A stretch of 53,310 nucleotides of DNA. Origin: Corynebacterium jeikeium. Its GTDB lineage: Bacteria; Actinomycetota; Actinomycetes; Mycobacteriales; Mycobacteriaceae. The stretch's first letter is position 1. Each line of letters opens with the position of its first letter. The notes below the pieces were generated by a model. That model did not search any database. It saw nothing but the letters and a program-made list of their open reading frames with translations, and was not told the origin of the DNA. The stretch lies in assembly GCF_000738265.1 (NCBI RefSeq), contig NZ_JFCQ01000008.1, positions 1 to 53,310 of the forward strand, given 5' to 3'. The translations under genes were made by a program, and so were the position numbers. Shown piece after piece: positions 6,762 through 14,835 of this stretch.

Positions 6762-7604
6762 ATGAGCAAGAGGGTAAGTGGCCGTGTAGTCGGCGGCGCG
6801 CGTGTAGTCGGCGTGCGCGGTGTGGCAGCGCTGGTGCTGGGCGCAAGCCTGCTGCTCGGCGGGTGCGCCGAGGGTGCGGAGATTCTAGAGGGCGGAAGTT
6901 CGGCGTCCCAAAACTCGGAAGCGACAGTAGAACCGTCTACAGAAACAATTCCCGACCAGCCGGAACCACCGGCGGCGCCAGAACAGACAGAGCAGTCAGA
7001 CCAACCGACTCAGCCCGCAGAGCAAGAAACGCCCGCAGTGCCGGAACGTTCACTGCACCAGCAGAACATGCTGGATCTGCTGGAGACGCTGGCGGTGAAG
7101 GGGCGCGCGCCGAAGACGGGATATAGCCGCAGTCAGTTCGGCCAGCGATGGAAGGACATCGACCGCAACGGTTGCGACCAGCGCAATGATGTTCTGGCGC
7201 GCGACCTCACCAATGTCGAGGCGCCGAAGGGTTGCAAGGTGCTCAGTGGGGACCTGGATGACCCCTATACCGGCCGGCTGATCCATTTCGTTCGTGGGCA
7301 GAAGACCAGCCAGGCGGTGCAGATCGACCACGTGGTGGCGCTTGCTGATGCGTGGCAGAAGGGCGCGCAGCAGCTTACGCCGGAGCGGCGCGAGCAGTTC
7401 GCCAACGATCCGCTGAACCTCCTGGCTGTCGATGGACCTTCGAATATGCAGAAGGGCGCGGGCGATGCTGCGACGTGGCTGCCTGCGAATAAGACCTTCC
7501 GCTGCACTTACGTCTCTATTCAGGTGCGGGTGAAGGCGGAGTATCAGTTGTGGGTGACACAGGCGGAGAAGGAAGCGATCCGGCGCGAGCTCGGCCGCTG
7601 TTAG
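6762..7604 (+). CDS. Secreted lipoprotein with GmrSD/DUF1524-like HNH nuclease domain
   Basis: 280 residues. The N-terminus has a hydrophobic stretch ending in lipobox LLGGC (Cys35). Residues 40-95 are a Pro/Glu/Thr-rich linker. The HNH region contains QIDHVVALADAWQKGA (His190), FANDPLNLLAVDG and SNMQKGAGD...WLP, the pattern of DUF1524/GmrSD-C endonucleases, several of which are secreted in actinobacteria. A Cys pair (Cys138, Cys158) may form a disulfide. Known: this fold hydrolyses DNA or RNA with one metal. Inference: extracellular nucleic acid degradation, not cytoplasmic restriction. TAGCGT (6748-6753) lies 8 bases before the ATG, so it is probably leaderless. Confidence 0.85.
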   Translation: MSKRVSGRVVGGARVVGVRGVAALVLGASLLLGGCAEGAEILEGGSSASQNSEATVEPSTETIPDQPEPPAAPEQTEQSDQPTQPAEQETPAVPERSLHQQNMLDLLETLAVKGRAPKTGYSRSQFGQRWKDIDRNGCDQRNDVLARDLTNVEAPKGCKVLSGDLDDPYTGRLIHFVRGQKTSQAVQIDHVVALADAWQKGAQQLTPERREQFANDPLNLLAVDGPSNMQKGAGDAATWLPANKTFRCTYVSIQVRVKAEYQLWVTQAEKEAIRRELGRC

Positions 7605-7633
7605 AAGCGCAGATAGAGGGCCACTTCCACCGG

Positions 7634-7679
7634 TTGCACTTCCAAACTAGACTGCTTGGTCTATAATCGTTGAAACGAT
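7634..7679 (+). promoter_or_regulatory. metB promoter with McbR-type operator
   Basis: TAGAC-TGCTTG-GTCTA at 7648-7663 exactly fits the TAGAC-N6-GTCTA operator known for the methionine/cysteine repressor McbR of C. glutamicum. It overlaps the -10 box TATAAT (7662-7667). TTGCAC at 7634-7639 is a possible but distant -35. A second dyad, ATCGTT-GA-AACGAT (7666-7679), begins at the -10 end. McbR control of metB is established in C. glutamicum; here it is inferred from the motif. Confidence 0.8.
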
Positions 7680-7757
7680 ACGCGCCGGGCTGTGATTCCC
7701 CGGCGCACAAAAAGCACAAAGACGCGCTACCAAGCACTAGGTCGAAAGGGAGTTTCC

Positions 7758-8921
7758 ATGGCCCACAACACAGACGCCATCCACGCAGGCTACGAGCCCG
7801 ACGAGTTCATGGGCTCCATCAACGTACCGATCTACGCCTCCACCACGTTCGCACAGAACGCACCGAACGATCTGCGCGGCGGTTACGAGTACGGTCGGGT
7901 GGCGAACCCGACTGTCGATTCGCTGGCCCGCACGATTGCGGCGCTCGAGGGCGGCAAGCACGGCCGTATCTACTCTTCCGGTATGGCAGCGACCGACCAC
8001 CTGCTGCGCGTGCTGTTGCGCCCCGGTGATCACCTGATCATGGGGCACGATGCTTACGGCGGCACGTATCGCCTGATCGCGACCGCTTTCAAGGATTGGA
8101 ATGTGGACTTCACCGTCGTTGACACCACCGACGCAGAGGCCGTCCGTGCGGCGCTGACCCCGAAGACAAAGCTGGTGTGGCTCGAAACTCCGACGAACCC
8201 GCTGCTCGCTGTGTCCGACATCGCCGCCATCGCCGAGGTGCTTGCCGATGAGTGTGGTAGTGACGCCCCTACGCGCCCGAAGTTGATCGTGGATAACACT
8301 TTCTGCAGCCCCTACCTGCAACGACCTCTGGATCAGGGCGCGGACGTGGTGCTGCACTCCACGACGAAGTACATCGGTGGACACTCCGATGTGGTCGGTG
8401 GGGCGATCGTCAGCAACGATGCGCAGCTGGATGAGGATCTGGACTTCCTGCTGGGCGGGGCAGGTCCGATTGCTTCGCCTTTTGATGCCTACCTCAACGC
8501 CCGTGGCTTGAAGACCCTGGGCGTGCGGATGGATCGCCACTGCTCGAACGCCCAAGCTATTGCGGAGTACCTGGACGGCCGCGACGAGGTCGCCACTGTC
8601 CTGTACCCCGGCCTACCACAGCACCCGGGGCACGAGGTGGCTAAGCGCCAGTCCACCGGTAAGGGATTCGGCGGCATGATCTCCGTGCGTTTCCACTCCG
8701 AGGAGGCCGCGCTGAAGTTCTGCCAGTCCACCAAGCTGATCTGTTTGGCTGAATCCCTGGGCGGCGTGGAGTCTCTGCTGGAGCACCCGGCGACGATGAC
8801 CCACCAGTCCGTGACCGGTTCTCAGTTGGAGGTTCCGCGCGACCTAGTGCGTATCTCCATCGGCATTGAGGATCTGGAGGATCTGCTCGCAGATGTCGCG
8901 CAGGCGCTGGAGCAGCTTTAA
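7758..8921 (+). CDS. metB: Cystathionine gamma-synthase
   Basis: 387 residues, a PLP-dependent Cys/Met metabolism enzyme. Lys204 in LHSTTKYIGGHSD is the Schiff-base lysine. YEYGRVANPT (residues 44-53) and SSGMAATDHLL (73-83) are PLP/phosphate contacts, and ETPTNPLL is the family signature. It joins O-acyl-L-homoserine and L-cysteine into cystathionine in methionine synthesis. O-acetylhomoserine sulfhydrylase (MetY) is ruled out as best match by the length (about 430 for MetY), while cystathionine gamma-lyase remains possible. The start ATG at 7758 follows AAAGGGAG. The McbR-type operator upstream supports a trans-sulfuration role. Confidence 0.88.
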   Translation: MAHNTDAIHAGYEPDEFMGSINVPIYASTTFAQNAPNDLRGGYEYGRVANPTVDSLARTIAALEGGKHGRIYSSGMAATDHLLRVLLRPGDHLIMGHDAYGGTYRLIATAFKDWNVDFTVVDTTDAEAVRAALTPKTKLVWLETPTNPLLAVSDIAAIAEVLADECGSDAPTRPKLIVDNTFCSPYLQRPLDQGADVVLHSTTKYIGGHSDVVGGAIVSNDAQLDEDLDFLLGGAGPIASPFDAYLNARGLKTLGVRMDRHCSNAQAIAEYLDGRDEVATVLYPGLPQHPGHEVAKRQSTGKGFGGMISVRFHSEEAALKFCQSTKLICLAESLGGVESLLEHPATMTHQSVTGSQLEVPRDLVRISIGIEDLEDLLADVAQALEQL

Positions 8922-8932
8922 GATCTGGACTT

Positions 8933-9349
8933 ATGAAGTCCTTTTCTTCTTCCAAGTCCTTGGCTGCACTGGCCACCGCAACTGCCCTGGTTGCCGGCGC
9001 CGCGAGTGTAGCTCCGGCCCAGGCCGCAGCGTCGTCCGAGGGTAAGGGGTCCAGTACGGCTTCGATTACCCAGCCCGTCGACCCGGATGGCAATCCAAAG
9101 AATCCGCAGGCGAACAACGAGAGCTCGCTGGCTAGCAGTGTGGAATCCGCGAACCCGGGCGCGGAGTGGTTGTTGAAGGCCTTCCCGCTGGGCAGCACTG
9201 ACCCTGCGGGTTCCCTGGGCAAAGATGCGCCGCCGATCGCAGGCATTCTGGCCTGGGTCGGCGGCATCGCGGGCGTATTCGCCCTGGGCGCTGCGGCGTT
9301 CGGTGCTTACCAGCACGCCGTTCAGCAGGGATGGATCAAGCCACTATAA
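8933..9349 (+). CDS. Hypothetical small secreted/membrane-anchored protein
   Basis: 138 residues. A signal peptide with AQA-AA cleavage near residue 32 is followed by a hydrophilic region (VDPDGNPKNPQANNES). A hydrophobic segment, about residues 100-127 (GILAWVGGIAGVFALGAAAFGAY), ends close to the C-terminus. No family was recognised. The gene starts 11 bases after metB, but a -10-like TAAGAT (8919-8924, overlapping the metB stop) lies 8 bases before ATG, so it may have its own leaderless promoter. Confidence 0.65.
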   Translation: MKSFSSSKSLAALATATALVAGAASVAPAQAAASSEGKGSSTASITQPVDPDGNPKNPQANNESSLASSVESANPGAEWLLKAFPLGSTDPAGSLGKDAPPIAGILAWVGGIAGVFALGAAAFGAYQHAVQQGWIKPL

Positions 9350-9359
9350 ATAGTGGCTT
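9338..9359. terminator. Bidirectional hairpin between convergent genes
   Basis: AAGCCACTA (9338-9346) and TAGTGGCTT (9351-9359) form a perfect 9-base stem with loop TAAA that contains the stop codon of the upstream gene. It is placed to stop transcription from both sides. Confidence 0.6.
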
Positions 9360-9371
9360 GTGCGCAGGGCG

Positions 9372-10448
9372 TTAGGCGGATTCGCCTTCGCCGCCCTTGT
9401 AACCCAACTGTTCGAGCAGCCCGTTCAGCTCCCCATCCTCCGCGTTGTAAATGTCGGCTTCGAGGATGATGCCCTTGTCCTTGTTGATGATGAAGAGCTT
9501 CTCGTGAGCCAGCTCTTTGAAGTGTCCGGCGTAGTTGTTCGGGTCGTTGCTTACGACAACCGGGTTCTGGCTATTGAATTCCTTTGACTTAGTGTCGACA
9601 TACTCTTTGTCGTTGATGAGGTCGACTTGGTTGTATGCCCAACCGGTGCCCCGGACACCCGTGCAGCGAAGGCCGTCCATTTCGCGGGACGGGCGACTGC
9701 GGTCTCGGTAGCGGAGATTAAAGTGGCCGTTCTTGCAGCGGTTGACTAGATCGTTAAGCTTCGCGGGCATTGCGCCCTTGTAAGGCTCCTCGAGGGTGTT
9801 ATCCGGGCCGCCGAAAGTGCCGGGCGCAGCAGGAGTGTCTGTAGCAGAGCTGGAGCTGCTGGAAGTGCTGCTAGACGAGCTAGTGTCCTCGCTAGACGGA
9901 GTGTCCTCGGTGCTTGTCTCCTCAGTGGTTTCCTCTGCACCCGTGGATTCCGTCGAGGAGCTGTCGGCGGTGTTCTTTGTTTCCTCGTCATCCTTCACGA
10001 CAAAGAAGTAGCCACCGACTGCCAGCGCGACCACTACGACTAGGGCTGCGATGATGCCGATGATCTTGCCGGCACCGCCACCCGAATTCTGAGGCTGGCC
10101 GTAAGCTGTCGCCCCCGAGCCATACCCTGCTGCACCTGCGCCGTACCCACCCTGGTCGAAAGGGCTCTGGGGCTGCTGGCCGAAGCTGTTCTGCCCCGGC
10201 TCGCCATAACCGTCGAACTGGCTCGGCTGGCCAAAGCTGCCCTGCGGAGCCTGCTGGCCATAGCCACCCTGTTGGCCCGGTTGTGCGCCGGGGTATTGCG
10301 CGCCTTGCGGATTCTGGCCTGGGTTCTGCCCCTGCGCCGAATTCCACTGCGTGGTTTCGTCTGTCGGGTTGGAGCCGTTAAAAGGGTTGTCGCCCCCGTT
10401 GCTATCGCCCGGATTGGGAGTGTTTCCGTAAGGATTGTTGTTCGTCAT
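9372..10448 (-). CDS. Single-pass membrane protein with Gly/Gln/Asn-rich tail, paralogue 1
   Basis: 358 residues. Residues 1-125 are a low-complexity tail rich in G, Q, N, P and Y (QGGYGQQ, GSFGQPSQ). A single membrane segment of about 22 residues follows GGGAGK (IIGIIAALVVVVALAVGGYFFV). A Ser/Thr/Glu linker of about 60 residues comes next, then a C-terminal domain of about 130 residues starting GGPDNTLEEPYKGAMPAKL, with Cys pairs at RCKNGHF and LRCTGVRG. The C-terminal domain is clearly paralogous to that of the next gene. By topology the tail is cytoplasmic and the Cys-containing domain outside. No family was recognised. The start ATG at 10448 was chosen by analogy with the paralogue; a TTG at 10469 is possible. 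Confidence 0.75.
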   Translation of the reverse strand: MTNNNPYGNTPNPGDSNGGDNPFNGSNPTDETTQWNSAQGQNPGQNPQGAQYPGAQPGQQGGYGQQAPQGSFGQPSQFDGYGEPGQNSFGQQPQSPFDQGGYGAGAAGYGSGATAYGQPQNSGGGAGKIIGIIAALVVVVALAVGGYFFVVKDDEETKNTADSSSTESTGAEETTEETSTEDTPSSEDTSSSSSTSSSSSSATDTPAAPGTFGGPDNTLEEPYKGAMPAKLNDLVNRCKNGHFNLRYRDRSRPSREMDGLRCTGVRGTGWAYNQVDLINDKEYVDTKSKEFNSQNPVVVSNDPNNYAGHFKELAHEKLFIINKDKGIILEADIYNAEDGELNGLLEQLGYKGGEGESA

Positions 10449-10583
10449 GGTGGAGTGAAAGTCCTTCAAGTCTCAAGAAACGTCTTTGCTTTTTGCATGG
10501 CTCAGAAATTGTGAGCGCATTCGTGGGGTTGAATGCTGCCACGCGACTTGGTGTTCCGCTACGTGTTCAGTTGGGGTGATATA

Positions 10584-10613
10584 GGGGTGACAGATGGGGG
10601 GATGTGTCACCCC
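10584..10613. terminator. Inverted repeat between the paralogues
   Basis: GGGGTGACA (10584-10592) and TGTCACCCC (10605-10613) form a perfect 9-base inverted repeat with a 12-base gap, just past the stop of the upstream minus-strand gene. There is no T run; it could be an attenuator, terminator or operator. Confidence 0.4.
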
Positions 10614-10623
10614 ACTAAGGGGA

Positions 10624-11613
10624 TTATTTTTCCGAGTAGCCCAGTTCGATGAGTGCCTGCTTCGCCTTTTCCTCATCGCCTAAGTGCAGGGTGGTTTCCA
10701 TCAGGTAGCCCTTGGACTTGTTGAAGACGAACACGATCGGGGAGTACGTGTCCGGAATGTAGCCAGCGAAATTATCCGGGGCGTCGGACCAGATCTCGGC
10801 GTTGTGGTCCTTGGCGTACTTGATCTCGGTATCGGGAGCCTTGGAGTCCTTGATGAGCTTAATCTGCTTGTACTCCAGCGCTGTGTCCCAGACACCGGAG
10901 CACTGCATTCCCTGGACTCGTCGCTTATTTTCCCGGTTCAGCTCAAAGGTGCCGGACTTGCAGCCGTAGACCATATCCTTGAGCTTCGCCGGCATTGCGT
11001 CCGCGTATTCCTTGGTCAGCGAATCATCGGGGCCACCGATTCGACCGCGTTCCCGGGGCTGCTTCGAAGTAGAGGACTCGGAGGAAGAAGACTCGCTGCT
11101 GCTTTCCGAAGACTCCGAAGTTTCCTCGGAGGATTCACCCGACTTTTCCGCGCTGCTCGAGGAACCGGAGGCCTCGGTAGAGCCTCCCTCATCGTCCTTG
11201 TTCAGCAGGAAGTAACCACCGACGATGAGACCAATCACTACGACAGCTGCAACGATGATGCCGACGATTGTTCCGGTGTTTCCACCACCGCCGTTGCCAC
11301 CATTCATCGGCTGGCCATATGCGCCGTGAGGTTGCGAGTTGAAGGGGTTCTGGTCGAACCCTTGCTGACCGAGGCCCTGCTGGCCGTAATTTTGCTGACC
11401 ATAGCCTGGCTGGCCGTAGTTCTGCTGGCCGTAACTTTGCTGACCATAGCCTGGCTGGCCATAGTTCTGTTGACCGTAGCCTTGCTGGCCGTATCCCTGC
11501 TGACTGTACTGTTGTCCCTGATTAGCGGCTCCGTCCGGGTCCTGACCTGGGGTCTGACCCGGGTTCTGACCCGGATTGAACGGGGAGCCACCATCACCGA
11601 AGTTGTTCGACAT
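10624..11613 (-). CDS. Single-pass membrane protein with repeated QGYGQQ tail, paralogue 2
   Basis: 329 residues. The N-terminal 110 residues carry about ten tandem copies of a five-residue unit of the type [11 protein letters not shown] membrane segment follows ([22 protein letters not shown]), then a Ser/Glu-only-like linker ([17 protein letters not shown]), then the C-terminal domain [20 protein letters not shown] with Cys residues at GCKSGTF and QCSGVWD, matching paralogue 1. The start ATG at 11613 has AAGGA 7 bases upstream. Both genes are on the minus strand, 175 bases apart. Function is unknown; the tail resembles phase-separating low-complexity regions in composition, but that is an analogy only. 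Confidence 0.78.
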   Translation of the reverse strand: MSNNFGDGGSPFNPGQNPGQTPGQDPDGAANQGQQYSQQGYGQQGYGQQNYGQPGYGQQSYGQQNYGQPGYGQQNYGQQGLGQQGFDQNPFNSQPHGAYGQPMNGGNGGGGNTGTIVGIIVAAVVVIGLIVGGYFLLNKDDEGGSTEASGSSSSAEKSGESSEETSESSESSSESSSSESSTSKQPRERGRIGGPDDSLTKEYADAMPAKLKDMVYGCKSGTFELNRENKRRVQGMQCSGVWDTALEYKQIKLIKDSKAPDTEIKYAKDHNAEIWSDAPDNFAGYIPDTYSPIVFVFNKSKGYLMETTLHLGDEEKAKQALIELGYSEK

Positions 11614-11759
11614 GTGAAATCCTTAGAGAAACGCCATAATCATTTATTAGGCCAAAGATTAATACATAGAATTGACCGCTGCAGTGCTCTAGGAATTTTT
11701 CGAAGCCAAGTCGGGAAGAACCTCCTTGTGGCGCCACCCCGGCCGCTACATTGGGACTC

Positions 11760-12536
11760 ATGAGTACTAACGCTGCAGCAACCGAACCCTACCCATCGTC
11801 CGACTCCCGCGTAGCCGTTGTCACCGGCGCAAGTGCTGGCATTGGGGAAGCAACCGCCAAGCTCCTGGCCGCGGATGGCTGGCACGTCGTTGTGGCTGCT
11901 CGTCGTATGGAAAGGCTAGAGCAGGTCGCGCAAGAGATCGCCCAGGAGGGCGGTAAGGCTACGCCCCTTGCGCTCGATGTGACGGATGGGGCGTCAATAA
12001 ATAATTTCACCGCAGCCGTGGCCGAGCTGACGGGCTCCAAGGTGGACCTGCTGGTCAACAACGCAGGCGGCGCGCGTGGCCTCGACCCGGTGCTGGAAGC
12101 CGATCCGGAGGATTGGCGCTGGATGTTCGAAGCAAACGTGATGGGCACCCTGGAGGTCACCCGCGCGCTGTTCGATCAGCTACAGGTGGCGGAGGCGCCG
12201 CAGGTGATCAACGTGGTTTCCGTCGCAGGTCGCGGCGCTTACCGAGGGGGCGCCGGCTACAATGCGGCGAAGTTCGGGCAGACCGCACTGACCGATGTGA
12301 TGCGCATGGAGTTCGCCGAATCTGGCGTGCGCGTCTGCCAGGTGGACCCGGGACGGGTGGCCACCGACTTCAGCCTCAATCGTTTCAAGGGCGATGCCGA
12401 GCGCGCGGCGGAGGTCTATGCCGACAAGCTAAACCTGCAGGCCGAAGATATCGGCGAGACCATTCGTTGGGTCGCGGGGCGGCCACGCCACATGGACGTT
12501 GAGTCGATCATGATCCGCCCGCTCGACCAGGTGTAG
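11760..12536 (+). CDS. Short-chain dehydrogenase/reductase (SDR)
   Basis: 258 residues, classical SDR. The cofactor motif TGASAGIG is at 22-29, NNAGG near 100-104, and the catalytic triad is Ser154, Tyr167 and Lys171 (YNAAK). AARRMERL after the second strand, with Arg residues, suggests NADP preference. It resembles the YdfG/serine-3-dehydrogenase group of 3-hydroxy acid dehydrogenases, but the substrate is not determinable. The start ATG at 11760 was chosen over the in-frame TTG at 11751 because TACATT (11747-11752) lies exactly 7 bases upstream, implying a leaderless transcript. Confidence 0.88.
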   Translation: MSTNAAATEPYPSSDSRVAVVTGASAGIGEATAKLLAADGWHVVVAARRMERLEQVAQEIAQEGGKATPLALDVTDGASINNFTAAVAELTGSKVDLLVNNAGGARGLDPVLEADPEDWRWMFEANVMGTLEVTRALFDQLQVAEAPQVINVVSVAGRGAYRGGAGYNAAKFGQTALTDVMRMEFAESGVRVCQVDPGRVATDFSLNRFKGDAERAAEVYADKLNLQAEDIGETIRWVAGRPRHMDVESIMIRPLDQV

Positions 12537-12555
12537 GCCCGGCAACGCGCCGGGC
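12537..12555. terminator. Hairpin between convergent SDR and YbjQ-like genes
   Basis: GCCCGGC (12537-12543) pairs with GCCGGGC (12549-12555) immediately after the SDR stop. No clear T tract. Confidence 0.4.
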
Positions 12556-12563
12556 ACGAGCTG

Positions 12564-12881
12564 CTACTGGAAGGTGACGGCGGTGCCGGTCGCGCTGACC
12601 ATCACCATGCCACCCTGACCCAGGGATTCGTAGTCAATGTCGACACCGACGATGCCGTGCGCGCCCATCTCCAGCGCGCGATCCACCATCTCCTTCAGAG
12701 CGGTCTCGCGAGCCTGCAGGATTTCGCCCTCGTAGGCGGAGGAACGGCCACCGGTGAGGTTACGGAAGCCCGCACCGATGTCCTTGAACATGTTGATGCC
12801 CGCCACGGTCTCACCCGAAACGATGCGCAGGTACTGCGCGATGGAGTGGCCTTCGACGGAGTTAGTGGTAGTGACGATCAT
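12564..12881 (-). CDS. YbjQ/UPF0145-family protein
   Basis: 105 residues. [57 protein letters not shown] and the closing [11 protein letters not shown] are the full pattern of the UPF0145/YbjQ family (heavy-metal-binding-like fold, forms pentamers). It is a normal family length. The start ATG at 12881 is preceded by AGAAAGG; the longer frame to 13085 adds residues without similarity. The biological role of the family is unsettled. Confidence 0.85.
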   Translation of the reverse strand: MIVTTTNSVEGHSIAQYLRIVSGETVAGINMFKDIGAGFRNLTGGRSSAYEGEILQARETALKEMVDRALEMGAHGIVGVDIDYESLGQGGMVMVSATGTAVTFQ

Positions 12882-13227
12882 GGTTGTTGACCTTTCTGCG
12901 ATTCTTCTTAGTGGCTCTGTCCTAGTGACGCCCACAATTCCTGCAGGCGAGCCTATGCCACCGACTATAGAGGACTGTGGTGGCGCTACGCTCTCAAAAA
13001 CCGTCACTTGGTGGTGGGGTGCTTTGTGAAGTACTCGTACAGACCTGGTGAAACCGGGCTCATAAGATGCGAGGCGCATATTCACTATGGGCGCACCCTA
13101 GCTAGACAATCCAGACTGGCGGAAACAGTGTCAAACTAGGGTGGGTTACGCATTGTTTGGCAGTGTGTTCATCAGTTTCTAAGATCCTATTTTGACAACA
13201 GCGGAACAAACAACGGGAGAAAGAACA
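12882..13227. other. Gene-free spacer at the edge of the accessory region
   Basis: No open frame here looks real. The visible structure is an 8-base inverted repeat, CACCCTAG (13094-13101) and CTAGGGTG (13136-13143). It lies about 85 bases before the broken serine recombinase and could be a remnant recombination or regulatory site. Nothing else was recognised. Confidence 0.4.
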
Positions 13228-13757
13228 GTGCGTATCGGTTACAAGCGAGTCAGCACGGTAGACCAGAACACCTCCCGCCAGCTTGAGGGCGTAGAGGTAG
13301 ACAAACTCTTCGAGGACAAGGCCAGCGGTAAGTCCGCAGACTGCCCCTAGCTGAACGCTGCACTCGATTACGTGCGCGAGGGTGACACGCTGGTTGTCCA
13401 CTCTATGGACAGGCTGGCACGCAACCTAGAGGATCTGCGCGCTATCGTGCGCGATCTGACGGGCCGGGGTGTTCGTGTCGAATTCGAGAAAGGGTCTCTG
13501 ACGTTCACCAGAGAGGACAGCGCTATGTACGTGCTGCTGTTGTCCATGCTTGGCGCGGTGGCAGAGTTTGAGCGCAGCATGATTCTTGAACGCCAGCGCG
13601 AGGGTATCGCCGTGGCTAAGGCGGCTGGCAGGTACAAGGGCCGTAAAGCTGCTCTGACCAGTGAACAGGGGGGAGCTGCGCTGCTGGTGAGTCCGTCGCT
13701 GCTCTGGCACGCGACTACGGCATTAGCCGTCAGTCGGTCTACAAATACACCGCGTAA
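13228..13757 (+). pseudogene. Small serine recombinase (invertase/resolvase type), inactivated
   Basis: The frame starts GTG at 13228 with MRIGYKRVSTVDQNTSRQLEG, containing the catalytic Ser of the YxRVST motif. An in-frame TAG at 13348-13350 falls where homologues have Gln (P-Q-L). The frame then continues with VVHSMDRLARNLEDL, the E-helix region and IAVAKAAGRYKGRKAAL. Near 13668-13680, in a run of six G, the frame is lost: the expected C-terminal helix-turn-helix (ARDYGISRQSVYKYTA) is encoded in another frame ending at 13757. So there are at least two disabling changes. Known role: site-specific inversion or resolution. It is a relic of a mobile element together with the region to 16.5 kb. 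Confidence 0.85.
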
Positions 13758-13773
13758 ACGGTTAGCGCAAAGA

Positions 13774-13800
13774 GAAAACCCGCCTTAGGCGGGTTTTCCT
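13774..13800 (+). terminator. Strong rho-independent terminator after the recombinase relic
   Basis: AAAACCCGCC (13775-13784), a short loop and GGCGGGTTTT make a GC stem flanked by A and T tracts. It could act for both the recombinase and the convergent surface-protein gene. Confidence 0.85.
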
Positions 13801-13817
13801 CTCTTGTTGGGCCGGGA

Positions 13818-14792
13818 TTAGAACGGTAGCTTTACCCCGGGGATCATCCCGCTAGCCGCTGCACCGAAACCGATTACCGCGAGAAGCGCGATAATTACTC
13901 CCACTACCGCGCCCACCGATGAACCATCACCTGAGCCCTGTGCTGCTGGCTTTTGGTCTGTTGTCGGTGCCGGTTTGGTAGTCTCTGTCGGCTTCGGCTT
14001 CGGGCTCGTAGCCGTTGGAGTGGGCGATTCTTCTACCCGTCGGGCTTCCTTGGCCGGTAGCTCAAACTCCTTTGATTCAACAGTCAAATCATCGTAGACA
14101 ACCGTGACTCTGACCGGCAATTTATCGGAAAAGAGCAAGCGGGTTGTAGGTGCCCAATAATAGATGTGGTTCCCGACAACCTTGCCAACCGTGGACCGCA
14201 TCTGCGTGACTGTCACATGAGTGCCCTTAGGGATCCCCTCGATCTTGTAGGCCCAGTGATATCCCGGTGTCGAGAGATCGTCGTCCATCTCCAGTTCGGA
14301 TAGGGGAACCGGTGTGAGAGATGGTTCAAACAAATCGGCAGCTCGAGTAGTAAGCTCACTATCCACGCGAACAGTCAGTTTGCACGGGAACAGTCCAGAG
14401 CTTCCGTCCTTGAACGAGACTCGCGCTTTGAGGTCAATATCAAACTTGCTCGGGTACTTTTCGCCAGCCTTGGGTTCCACCCAAATTCGCGTAGTACGTC
14501 CCAGGAAAGATGTGTCAGGTGCTGTCGAAAGCTCGACTGGGTATGGGGACTCCCACGATTCAAGCTCGATGGACTTCACCGTCTCAGATTCATCAGCAAG
14601 GTCATCGCGCAGGGTAGTTCCCGTGGAGGACGTACCCATAAAAGCAGGAAATGCCCATAGACGGGGGTTTAGGGTTCCAGCTTGCGTCGCGTCAGTCTCT
14701 GCGACCTGACCTGAGGCAATCGGTGTAACAGGAACGACAATGGGAGCAACTAATGCTAACGCAACTGCCCCCGCTACAAACTTCGTTTTCAA
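13818..14792 (-). CDS. Secreted or surface-anchored protein of unknown function
   Basis: 324 residues. An N-terminal signal peptide (KFVAGAVALALVAPIVVPV) is followed by a folded region of about 210 residues with beta-type composition (VRVTVVYDDLTVESKEF). A Pro/Thr/Lys linker (TPTATSPKPKPTETTKPA) precedes a C-terminal membrane segment near residues 293-318 (VGAVVGVIIALLAVIGFGAA). There is no LPxTG motif, so membrane retention rather than sortase is expected. The start is TTG at 14792, set by AGGAGGA with 7-base spacing. It sits between two recombinase relics, so it may be cargo of a decayed element. No family was recognised. Confidence 0.75.
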   Translation of the reverse strand: MKTKFVAGAVALALVAPIVVPVTPIASGQVAETDATQAGTLNPRLWAFPAFMGTSSTGTTLRDDLADESETVKSIELESWESPYPVELSTAPDTSFLGRTTRIWVEPKAGEKYPSKFDIDLKARVSFKDGSSGLFPCKLTVRVDSELTTRAADLFEPSLTPVPLSELEMDDDLSTPGYHWAYKIEGIPKGTHVTVTQMRSTVGKVVGNHIYYWAPTTRLLFSDKLPVRVTVVYDDLTVESKEFELPAKEARRVEESPTPTATSPKPKPTETTKPAPTTDQKPAAQGSGDGSSVGAVVGVIIALLAVIGFGAAASGMIPGVKLPF

Positions 14793-14835
14793 GAGACATC
14801 CTCCTAATCGTGCAATACGGCACTTTCAGTTTACT

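Noticed and set aside
12882..13085. Longer N-terminus for the YbjQ-like protein
   Set aside because: The added residues do not match the family, and a ribosome binding site precedes the ATG at 12881.
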